DNA of 36,356 bases from Eubacteriales bacterium. GTDB taxonomy: Bacteria; Bacillota; Clostridia; Lachnospirales; Lachnospiraceae. The notes beneath the pieces were generated by a model. That model had not been told where the DNA came from. It did not search any database and was given only the letters and a program-made list of their open reading frames with translations. The stretch is taken from contig JAUNPU010000033.1 of the NCBI GenBank assembly GCA_030536555.1, forward strand, positions 1-36,356, given 5' to 3'. The position numbers were made by a program, and so were the translations under genes. Below are positions 25,401 to 31,792 of the stretch, piece by piece; position 1 is the stretch's first letter, and each line of letters opens with the position of its first letter.

Positions 25401-26126
25401 TTACAGCTTCAGACCTTTTAACAATGCGCCAAGACCTGTTGTAGCTGCTCCGGTCTCTTTATAATCAAATACTTCCTCTTCCTGTACTTCCTCATCTGCC
25501 TCCAGAGCCTTCATGCTCAGGCTGATCTTGCCGTCTTTGAGGGCGATGATCTTCACCGTAACCTTCTGTCCCTCTTTCAGTACAGCACCCGGATGCTTGA
25601 TGCGCTGCTTACTAATCTGAGATACATGCAAGAGACCGCTGAGTCCGCCTTCCAGGTTCACAAATGCGCCGTAGTCCTTGATGCTGTCTACGGTACCCTC
25701 TACCACTGCACCGACCTTCACTGCAGCCATCTTCGCTGCCTTCTCAGCCGCTTCCTTCTCCTTCATGACAGCCTTGCCGGACAGAACCAGTTTCTTCTTC
25801 TCCTTGTCAACGGTAATCGGGGTCACATCCAGATGCTTTCCAACCCAGTCCTCTAACTTCTCCACATAGCTGGTGGAAATCTGAGATGCCGGAATGAAGC
25901 CCTGAATCTCATCCACGTAAGCTACCAGACCGCCCTTCACTGCCTCTTTGACCTTGACATTCAGTACTGCCTTATCCTGCATATTCTGATACAGCTCTGC
26001 CCACTTCTCTGCATCCGGACCTTCCTGATCCTCGTATGCATTGCGGCGCTCGTCAAATTCCTTATAGGATGCTTCCAGCTCACTTGCAAAATCGTCCATG
26101 GTCTCTTTTACTTCTTCGTTCATCAT
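25401..26126 (-). CDS. S1 RNA-binding domain protein
   Basis: A 241-residue protein related to ribosomal protein S1. After an acidic coiled N-terminus come two S1 (OB-fold) domains: one around residues 57-125 (VKEAVKGGLVAYVDEIQGFIPASQIS), and a more typical one around 138-212 (VVEGTVDSIKDYGAFVNL, then LSGLLHVSQIS). The C-terminal tail is low in complexity. It has two domains instead of the four to six of a full S1. It probably binds RNA and affects translation. The ATG at 26126 has GGGA 7 nt upstream; the next Met follows immediately. It is first in the run leading to the alarmone synthetase. Confidence 0.87.
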   Translation of the reverse strand: MMNEEVKETMDDFASELEASYKEFDERRNAYEDQEGPDAEKWAELYQNMQDKAVLNVKVKEAVKGGLVAYVDEIQGFIPASQISTSYVEKLEDWVGKHLDVTPITVDKEKKKLVLSGKAVMKEKEAAEKAAKMAAVKVGAVVEGTVDSIKDYGAFVNLEGGLSGLLHVSQISKQRIKHPGAVLKEGQKVTVKIIALKDGKISLSMKALEADEEVQEEEVFDYKETGAATTGLGALLKGLKL

Positions 26127-26298
26127 AATACGTTCCCTCACTTTCACATTTGCCGGAAAAATACTCCCGGCGCATACGTTGACTTTACCATATTTTCAAG
26201 GTTTTATCTATAGTTTTCTGCACAAAAATGTGATATACTGTTCGCAATTATTACTTTTTACAGACAATATCCTCAGAAAGGAAAGTTTGAACCGAGCC

Positions 26299-27087
26299 AT
26301 GACAGATATCTTAGATCTGCATACCCACACAGTCATGAGCGGGCATGCCTACAATACTCTTTACGAAATGCTGCATTCCGCCTCTGAAAAAGGCGTTAAG
26401 CTCCTTGGCGTCACGGAGCATGCACCGGGGATTCCGGGCGCATGCCATCCCTTCTACTTTATCAACTTCCGGGTCGTGCCGAGAGAGGTCTATGGTGTGA
26501 AGCTGATGCTGGGCTGTGAGCTGAATATTATCGACTACGACGGCACCGTGGACTTAAAGCCCCGGTTCCTGAAGGGACTGGACTTTGCCATTGCCAGCAT
26601 CCACGAGCCCTGCTACAAGAGCGGTACCGTCGCCCAGAACACCAGCGCCTACTTAGGAGCCATGAAGAATCCGGCGGTCCAGATCATCGGACACCCGGAT
26701 GACTCCCGGTTCCCCGTCGACTATGAGTCTCTGGTCTGCGCCGCTAAGGAGCATCACGTGCTGCTGGAGGTCAACTCCAGCTCCCTGCATCCCCTCTGCC
26801 ACCGCCAGGGTGCCCGTGAGAACTACATCACCATGCTGGAGCTGTGCCGCCGCCATCAGGTCTCCATTATCCTGGACAGCGATGCCCACAGTGAGATCGA
26901 TGTGGGCAACCACACCCGCGCCTGGGAACTGGTAAAAGAGCTTGATTTCCCGGAGGAGCTGATCGTCAACACCTCCATCGAAAAAGCCGCCGCATACATC
27001 CCGACCCTCCGGCAGGAGATTTACACAGAAGGGTGTTATCCGGTACAAGGTTCCGAGACCTGCACAGGAGGCGCCTGCCATGATTAA
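26299..27087 (+). CDS. PHP-domain phosphoesterase (YcdX-like)
   Basis: A 262-residue metal-dependent phosphoesterase of the PHP family. The HxH motif is DLHTHTVMSGHAYNT near the N-terminus, followed by TEHAPG, a conserved Glu in LGCELNI, SIHEP, IGHPDD and LDSDAHSEIDVG, covering the usual metal ligands. The ATG at 26299 has AAAGGA about 17 nt upstream. An in-frame TTG at 26287, five bases after that site, may be the true start. A -10 TATACT lies near 26232. Its last eight bases overlap the LysR gene. Substrate unknown. Confidence 0.86.
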   Translation: MTDILDLHTHTVMSGHAYNTLYEMLHSASEKGVKLLGVTEHAPGIPGACHPFYFINFRVVPREVYGVKLMLGCELNIIDYDGTVDLKPRFLKGLDFAIASIHEPCYKSGTVAQNTSAYLGAMKNPAVQIIGHPDDSRFPVDYESLVCAAKEHHVLLEVNSSSLHPLCHRQGARENYITMLELCRRHQVSIILDSDAHSEIDVGNHTRAWELVKELDFPEELIVNTSIEKAAAYIPTLRQEIYTEGCYPVQGSETCTGGACHD

Positions 27088-28018
27088 TTTCCTGAATCTG
27101 GAATATTTTCTGGTGGCTGCGGAGGAACTGAACTTCACCAAGGCCGCCAGGCGGCTGTTCATTTCCCAGCAGTCCTTAAGCAACCATATCTCTAACATGG
27201 AGAAGGAATTTGACGTGGTGCTCTTCAACCGCACCACACCCCTGACTCTGACCTACGCCGGACAGGCGCTGAAGGCCAGAGCCAGCAAGATCCTGGAGCT
27301 CAAGGACGAGACCTACCACGAGCTGGCTGACATCAAGGACTTCTCCGTGGGACAGCTGGTCATCGGTCTCTCCCACACCCGCGGCCGCGTGATTCTGCCG
27401 GAGCTGCTTCCTGTTTACCGGGATCAGTTCCCGGGCATCGACTTAAAGCTGGTGGAGGGCAACTCCTCGGAGCTGGCTGTAGGGCTTCTCCACGGAGATA
27501 TCGATCTGGTCATCGATCTGCTTCCTTTTAAAGTGGAAAATATCGAGACCGTCCCTCTCTGCGAGGAGGAGATCCTGCTGGCGGTTCCCGACGCCGTGCT
27601 GGAGCATGCCTTTCCAGACCGCTTCGACGAGGTCAAGGCTCAGCTTTCCAGGCGCGTGGACCTGAATCTTCTGAAGGACTGCCCGTTCCTGATGATCAAT
27701 GAGGGCAACCGGGTGCGCACCATCGCTGACGAGATGTTCGAGGAATCCCAGATTACCCCAAAGGTGGTACTGGAAACCGAGAATATCGAGACCGTGCTGG
27801 CTCTCGCTGCCAAGGGCATGGGCATCACCTTCTACCCGAAGATGTTCATATCCAGCCATGCGGACATCCACAGCAAGCTGCGGGAGATCGCGCCCCTGGG
27901 TTTCTTTTCTCTGGACTATCAGAAGGCCCATGGTGTTCTCGCCATCGGCTACCACAAGGGACATTATATGTCCCGCGCCATGAAAGAATTCATACGAATC
28001 GCAAAAGAAACCATATAA
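27080..28018 (+). CDS. LysR-type transcriptional regulator
   Basis: A 312-residue LysR-family regulator with the N-terminal helix-turn-helix (FLVAAEELNFTKAARRL, SQQSLSNHISNMEKEF) and the two-lobed effector domain beginning near residue 92 (QLVIGLSHTRGRVILPELL). Its ATG overlaps the PHP gene by eight bases, so the pair is translationally coupled. Co-transcription with a target enzyme is unusual for a LysR gene, which more often faces its target. Effector and targets are unknown. Confidence 0.87.
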   Translation: MINFLNLEYFLVAAEELNFTKAARRLFISQQSLSNHISNMEKEFDVVLFNRTTPLTLTYAGQALKARASKILELKDETYHELADIKDFSVGQLVIGLSHTRGRVILPELLPVYRDQFPGIDLKLVEGNSSELAVGLLHGDIDLVIDLLPFKVENIETVPLCEEEILLAVPDAVLEHAFPDRFDEVKAQLSRRVDLNLLKDCPFLMINEGNRVRTIADEMFEESQITPKVVLETENIETVLALAAKGMGITFYPKMFISSHADIHSKLREIAPLGFFSLDYQKAHGVLAIGYHKGHYMSRAMKEFIRIAKETI

Positions 28019-28023
28019 GCTTC

Positions 28024-28052
28024 AAATCCCCTTGACTTTCAGGGGGATTTTT
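28024..28052 (+). terminator. Intrinsic terminator after the LysR gene
   Basis: AAATCCCC (28024-28031) and GGGGATTT (28043-28050) form the stem, followed by a T-run. The loop holds the TTGACT that acts as the -35 of the next gene. Confidence 0.75.
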
Positions 28053-28060
28053 ATTATGAT
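28032..28060 (+). promoter_or_regulatory. Promoter of perR inside a terminator
   Basis: -35 TTGACT (28032-28037) and -10 TATGAT (28055-28060) are separated by 17 bp. The -35 is the loop of the preceding terminator, and the palindrome at 28066-28080 covers the transcription start. Confidence 0.65.
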
Positions 28061-28065
28061 ATAAG

Positions 28066-28080
28066 TAGTAATTGTTACTA
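28066..28080. promoter_or_regulatory. Probable PerR operator, perR promoter
   Basis: TAGTAATTGTTACTA is palindromic except for its centre and lies just after the -10. It shares both half-sites AGTAA/TTACT with the site before the rubrerythrin gene, which suggests autoregulation. Confidence 0.65.
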
Positions 28081-28118
28081 TTATTCATATTGTTTGTACC
28101 ATAAGGAGCTGTATATTG

Positions 28119-28514
28119 ATGAAGACATTAAAGTATAGCCGTCAAAGGGAGTCCATCAAGGCATGCCTGATGAACCGCTGCGACCATCCGACCGCAGACG
28201 CCATTTATACGACCATACGCGAGGAATTCCCGAATATCAGCCTCGGCACCGTATATCGGAATCTGAATCTGCTGGTGGAGCTGGGCGAAGCACAGAAGCT
28301 TACCTGCGGAGACGGCAAGGATCATTTCGACGGGGACACCTCCCCCCACTATCACTTTGTCTGCCGCTGCTGCGGCGCTGTGACCGACCTGCACCTGGCG
28401 CCTATGGAGGATGTGACGAAGAAGGCACAGGCAGATTTCCCGGGACATATCGACAGCCACACCACCTATTTCTATGGAAGCTGTCCCAATTGCCTGACAT
28501 CGGGAATGCATTAA
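28119..28514 (+). CDS. perR: Fur-family regulator, PerR type
   Basis: A 131-residue Fur-family metalloregulator. The winged helix includes HPTADAIYTTIREEFPNISLGTVYRNLNLL. The regulatory metal site fits HFDGDTSPHYHF. The structural zinc site has two CxxC pairs, CRCC and CPNC. The sequence resembles PerR peroxide sensors, which use Fe to oxidise a histidine and leave DNA. The ATG has AAGGAG 10 nt upstream; a TTG one codon earlier is possible. The matching operators before itself and before rubrerythrin support the PerR call over Fur or Zur. Confidence 0.85.
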   Translation: MKTLKYSRQRESIKACLMNRCDHPTADAIYTTIREEFPNISLGTVYRNLNLLVELGEAQKLTCGDGKDHFDGDTSPHYHFVCRCCGAVTDLHLAPMEDVTKKAQADFPGHIDSHTTYFYGSCPNCLTSGMH

Positions 28515-28533
28515 AAAATATTTTTGAAATCTA

Positions 28534-28562
28534 TTGACATTCCGACAAAGGTGTGCTATCTT
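28534..28562 (+). promoter_or_regulatory. Promoter of the rubrerythrin gene
   Basis: A perfect -35 TTGACA (28534-28539) and -10 TATCTT (28557-28562) are separated by 17 bp. The operator at 28569-28581 covers the start site. Confidence 0.75.
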
Positions 28563-28568
28563 AATATC

Positions 28569-28581
28569 AGTAATCATTACT
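28569..28581. promoter_or_regulatory. Probable PerR operator, rubrerythrin promoter
   Basis: AGTAATCATTACT is a perfect palindrome around its central base, directly after the -10. It matches the perR operator AGTAATTGTTACT in 11 of 13 positions. Confidence 0.65.
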
Positions 28582-28656
28582 AAGATGGTTACGAGATAAA
28601 ACAACGAAAGCAAATATTTTAAACATTATAATCAAAATGAAAAGGAGATTTTATTT

Positions 28657-29199
28657 ATGAAAAAATGGGTTTGTTCTGTATGTGGTTACGTTCATGAGGG
28701 TGATTCTGCACCGGAGTTCTGCCCGGTATGTAAGGTTCCGGCTGAGAAGTTCATCGAGCAGACCGAAGAGAGAACCTGGGCTGCTGAGCACGTTGTAGGT
28801 GTTGCACAGGGCGTAAGCGAAGACATCATCAAGGATCTGAGAGCAAACTTCGAGGGCGAGTGCTCTGAGGTTGGTATGTACCTGGCTATGGCAAGAGTAG
28901 CACACAGAGAAGGCTATCCGGAGATCGGCCTGTACTGGGAGAAGGCAGCTTACGAAGAGGCTGAGCACGCTGCCAAGTTCGCAGAGTTACTGGGTGAGGT
29001 TGTTACCCCGTCTACCAAGAAGAACCTGGAGATGAGAGTTGAGGCTGAGAACGGCGCAACCGCTGGCAAGTTCGACCTGGCTAAGAGAGCAAAAGCCGCT
29101 AACCTGGACGCAATCCATGACACCGTTCATGAGATGGCAAGAGATGAGGCCAGACACGGCAAAGCATTCGAGGGACTGTTAAAGAGATACTTTGGTTAA
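28657..29199 (+). CDS. rbr: Reverse rubrerythrin
   Basis: A diiron peroxidase that reduces hydrogen peroxide, protecting anaerobes from oxygen. Domain order is reversed: the rubredoxin domain comes first ([11 protein letters not shown] near residue 6 and CPVCKVP near 22), then the four-helix diiron domain with ExxH-type ligands ([29 protein letters not shown]). The 180 residues fit the reverse type. AAAAGGAG precedes the ATG. Arginine codons are almost all AGA and the gene looks codon-optimised, unlike the neighbours, which suggests high expression. It is probably repressed by the PerR encoded just upstream. Confidence 0.92.
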   Translation: MKKWVCSVCGYVHEGDSAPEFCPVCKVPAEKFIEQTEERTWAAEHVVGVAQGVSEDIIKDLRANFEGECSEVGMYLAMARVAHREGYPEIGLYWEKAAYEEAEHAAKFAELLGEVVTPSTKKNLEMRVEAENGATAGKFDLAKRAKAANLDAIHDTVHEMARDEARHGKAFEGLLKRYFG

Positions 29200-29220
29200 T
29201 CTACAAGCCATGCAAGGATA

Positions 29221-29274
29221 AAAACAGAGAGGACTGAAAAGGACGCTTGCGTACTTTCTCAGTTCTCTCTGTTT
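29221..29274 (+). terminator. Intrinsic terminator after rubrerythrin
   Basis: AAAACAGAGAG and CTCTCTGTTTT form the base of a long stem that continues with ACTGA/TCAGT, and it ends in a T-run. The stem is nearly symmetric, so it may work in both directions. Confidence 0.8.
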
Positions 29275-29291
29275 TATCATAATCGCTTATA

Positions 29292-29411
29292 AGACTTACC
29301 TTCACTTTTGTAAAGTACGTCCATTTCAAATAGACTTACTTTCATTTTTGTAAAATAAGTCCATTTAGAATAGACTTACTTTCATTTTTGTAAAGCAAGT
29401 CTATTTGGCTA
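29292..29411. repeat. Three tandem 40-bp palindromic repeats
   Basis: Three head-to-tail units (29292-29331, 29332-29371, 29372-29411) begin AGACTTAC and end GTCxATTT. Units two and three are nearly identical and unit one is more diverged. Each unit folds on itself (GACTTA against TAAGTC in unit two). They lie between convergent rubrerythrin and diguanylate cyclase genes. Confidence 0.85.
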
Positions 29412-29435
29412 TCCATGCCACTGCTCCTGAAACAG

Positions 29436-30380
29436 TCAGAGCTGAGGCATATCCGATGAAAAGGTATAGTTCCTTCTGGTAAGCTTTGAATGATATAAAG
29501 CTGCATCTGCTTTATGAAACAGCGAAGCAAATTCATCTGCATCTTCTGGAAAAAGAGCCACTCCAATACTCGCCGAACAGCTGTAGTGTTCATTCTCATA
29601 GATGATCAATTGCTGTAGTTTCTCTCTCAGCCAGTCAATGTCAGGTATATTCTGCAGAAAAACAATGAATTCATCTCCGCCAAACCTTCCGACAATGTCT
29701 GTCCTGCGTACACTGCTTTTAAGAGAATCAGCAACTAATTTAATAATGATATCTCCAATCGCATGTCCATAGGTGTCATTGAAATTCTTGAAATGATCAA
29801 TGTCCAGCAAGATCAGAGCATGTTTTTGATCTGCATTCTCACGCAGGCATTTTCGAATCAGATCACCGGAAGACTCCTTGTTGTAGAGACCGGTAAAACC
29901 ATCCAGCTTAAGCGCTTCCGTCAGCTCAACTGTTTTCGCTTTCTGCTCCGAAATGTTTGTGATGACACCGATCATTCGAACCGGAATCCTGTCCCTGATA
30001 ATCGGTGTTACGTCTATTTTGCACCAGATATAATCCGAACCACCGGCTCTCATACGCGCTTCGTATGTTGCAGAATGACCTGCGAAAATCTGCTGAAACG
30101 CCTTGTCGATTTCACGGTGATCGTCCGGATGGGAAAAATAATCTGAGGCTGCCTTTTGATATTCCGCAGGCGGTAGCTGGCTGAAAGGCCGCACATCCTC
30201 CAGTATTTTCTCTCCGGGAACCCCGAAAATATCTTCTGCATTTTCAAAAAACGTATAGAGCTGGTTCACCACATCTACTTCAAAAACACAGATTCGGGCA
30301 GCTTTCAGAGCAATACGCAGACGTTCCTTATATTGTTCATTCACGAGATTATCGTCATGTGCTGTTTTGTGGGCATCCAT
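29436..30380 (-). CDS. PAS-GGDEF diguanylate cyclase
   Basis: Makes cyclic-di-GMP from GTP. The 314 residues hold a PAS domain (about 25-140, with ARICVFEVDVVNQLYTFF and YIWCKIDVTPI) and a GGDEF domain (about 155-305). The active site GRFGGDEF is intact, and an RRTD inhibition site lies five residues before GGDEF, so product feedback is likely. No membrane segment is present, so the sensor is cytoplasmic. It starts 15 nt after the FAH-family gene, with GGGAG before its ATG, and is probably the last gene of the cupin-FAH operon. Confidence 0.9.
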   Translation of the reverse strand: MDAHKTAHDDNLVNEQYKERLRIALKAARICVFEVDVVNQLYTFFENAEDIFGVPGEKILEDVRPFSQLPPAEYQKAASDYFSHPDDHREIDKAFQQIFAGHSATYEARMRAGGSDYIWCKIDVTPIIRDRIPVRMIGVITNISEQKAKTVELTEALKLDGFTGLYNKESSGDLIRKCLRENADQKHALILLDIDHFKNFNDTYGHAIGDIIIKLVADSLKSSVRRTDIVGRFGGDEFIVFLQNIPDIDWLREKLQQLIIYENEHYSCSASIGVALFPEDADEFASLFHKADAALYHSKLTRRNYTFSSDMPQL

Positions 30381-30395
30381 CGTTATAATTCTCCC

Positions 30396-31289
30396 TTATT
30401 CCACCGGATTGGTAAGTGTTCCAATTCCTTCAATCACACATGTCACCACGTCTCCGCTCTTCAGAAACTGCGGCGGCGTAAAGCCCATGCCGACTCCGGC
30501 AGGCGTTCCCGTAGTGATGATGGTGCCTGCCTTCAGCGTCATGCCCTGAGACAGCTCGCTGACAATGTGATTCACATCAAATATCATGTATTCCGTGTTG
30601 CTGTTCTGGCGCAGTTCCCCATTGACATAGGACTGCAGCCCCAGCTTCGGCGGGTAGGGCACGGAGTCCACTGTCAGAATGCACGGTCCCATGGGAGTGA
30701 ATCCATCCAGGCTCTTGCCGAAATACCACTGCTTGTGATTGGTCTGCACATTGCGTGCACTGACATCGTTGAGAATCGTGTAGCCGAAAATGTAATCCTT
30801 CACCTGCTCCGGCGGCACATTTTTTGCATCTTTGCCGAGAATCACCGCAAGCTCCACCTCATAGTCCAGACTGTCCACAATATCCCGGTGGGACTGGATC
30901 GGTGCCTTGTCTGCCACGGCTTCATTGACCCGCTTGGAGAAGTACACCGCATAGGGGCGTTCCCCGCCGAAGGTCTCCTTCTTGAACCGGGCAGACTCCT
31001 CCGCATGGTCCATGTAGTTGATGCCGAGACAGATGATGTCCTGCTTCGGCACCGGAATTGGCGCCAGAATCGTCACCTCCTCGATTCGGGCTGCTCCGTG
31101 AATGGAGTATGGTTCCTGCCCTGCGGCGTAGGTAAGGAGCTGCTTTTCCGACTCGCTCATCTGCGTTACCGCCTCCAGCATGGTTTTATACTCCGGTCCG
31201 ATGGACTCGATGGGGTAGACCCACTCCTCATCTGCACTGATCAGGCCCACCCGCACCTTACGTTCTACCTGGTATGTCACTAATTTCAT
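30396..31289 (-). CDS. Fumarylacetoacetate hydrolase family protein
   Basis: A 297-residue FAH-family enzyme. The FAH domain includes IICLGINYMDHAEE, the metal-binding LDYEVELAVILGK, FGYTILNDVSARN, KSLDGFTPMGP and ITTGTPAGVG. Metal-dependent hydrolase, decarboxylase and dehydratase activities on short oxo-acids occur in the family, so the substrate is not known. GGGGGA is 7 nt before the ATG. It is flanked upstream by a cupin gene and downstream by a diguanylate cyclase gene on the same strand. Confidence 0.88.
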   Translation of the reverse strand: MKLVTYQVERKVRVGLISADEEWVYPIESIGPEYKTMLEAVTQMSESEKQLLTYAAGQEPYSIHGAARIEEVTILAPIPVPKQDIICLGINYMDHAEESARFKKETFGGERPYAVYFSKRVNEAVADKAPIQSHRDIVDSLDYEVELAVILGKDAKNVPPEQVKDYIFGYTILNDVSARNVQTNHKQWYFGKSLDGFTPMGPCILTVDSVPYPPKLGLQSYVNGELRQNSNTEYMIFDVNHIVSELSQGMTLKAGTIITTGTPAGVGMGFTPPQFLKSGDVVTCVIEGIGTLTNPVE

Positions 31290-31343
31290 CGCTTTGTCCC
31301 CCTGAATATTCGCAAATCCATATACTGCTTTGTATCGTCGCCG

Positions 31344-31709
31344 CTATTCCTGATCGTATAAAAATCCTGCTTCGTTATAAATGAGCGCCATAAATTCCAC
31401 GTCCTCCTGGGAGTTATTCTCCAGACTGTGGAACTGACCTACCTCGATGATGCAGCAGTCGCCCGGATGCACCTTCGTCACGGTCTTATCATTATCAATA
31501 AAATCCGCCTCGCCTTTCAAAATGTAATAAGGCTCCGTATCGCGGACATGCTGATGCCAGCCCACACTGGTTCCAGGCGGCAGAACCACCCTGGCATACA
31601 GTCTTCCATGGCCCAGAAGCTCTTCCTTTGACACGATATGATGGACATAAGCGGTTCCTTTTCCGCCTCCTAAATGCTCTACGGGAATCATATTTTCTTT
31701 ACGGATCAT
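31344..31709 (-). CDS. Cupin-domain protein
   Basis: A single-domain cupin of 121 residues. Cupin motif 1 fits PGTSVGWHQHVRDTEPYYILKG (two His, one Glu), and motif 2 fits PGDCCIIEVGQFHSLEN, so a metal site is likely. GAGGAGG lies 7 nt before the ATG. It is first in the run with the FAH-family gene, behind the promoter at 31742-31770. It could be an isomerase or a metabolite-binding protein. No specific role. Confidence 0.85.
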   Translation of the reverse strand: MIRKENMIPVEHLGGGKGTAYVHHIVSKEELLGHGRLYARVVLPPGTSVGWHQHVRDTEPYYILKGEADFIDNDKTVTKVHPGDCCIIEVGQFHSLENNSQEDVEFMALIYNEAGFLYDQE

Positions 31710-31741
31710 CTTGTATCCTCCTCATGTTCTTTTCTGGTTAT

Positions 31742-31770
31742 AGTATAGCGCATTTCCGGTATTTTTCCAA
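31742..31770 (-). promoter_or_regulatory. Promoter of the cupin-FAH-cyclase operon
   Basis: On the minus strand, -35 TTGGAA (31765-31770) and -10 TATACT (31742-31747) are separated by 17 bp. It lies just past the calcium ATPase stop. No terminator was seen between them. Confidence 0.7.
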
Positions 31771-31792
31771 GAGATTGGTAATCTTTATCTGT

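Noticed and set aside
29292..29411. CRISPR-like array
   Set aside because: The three 40-bp units are contiguous with no unique spacers, and no cas gene is near.
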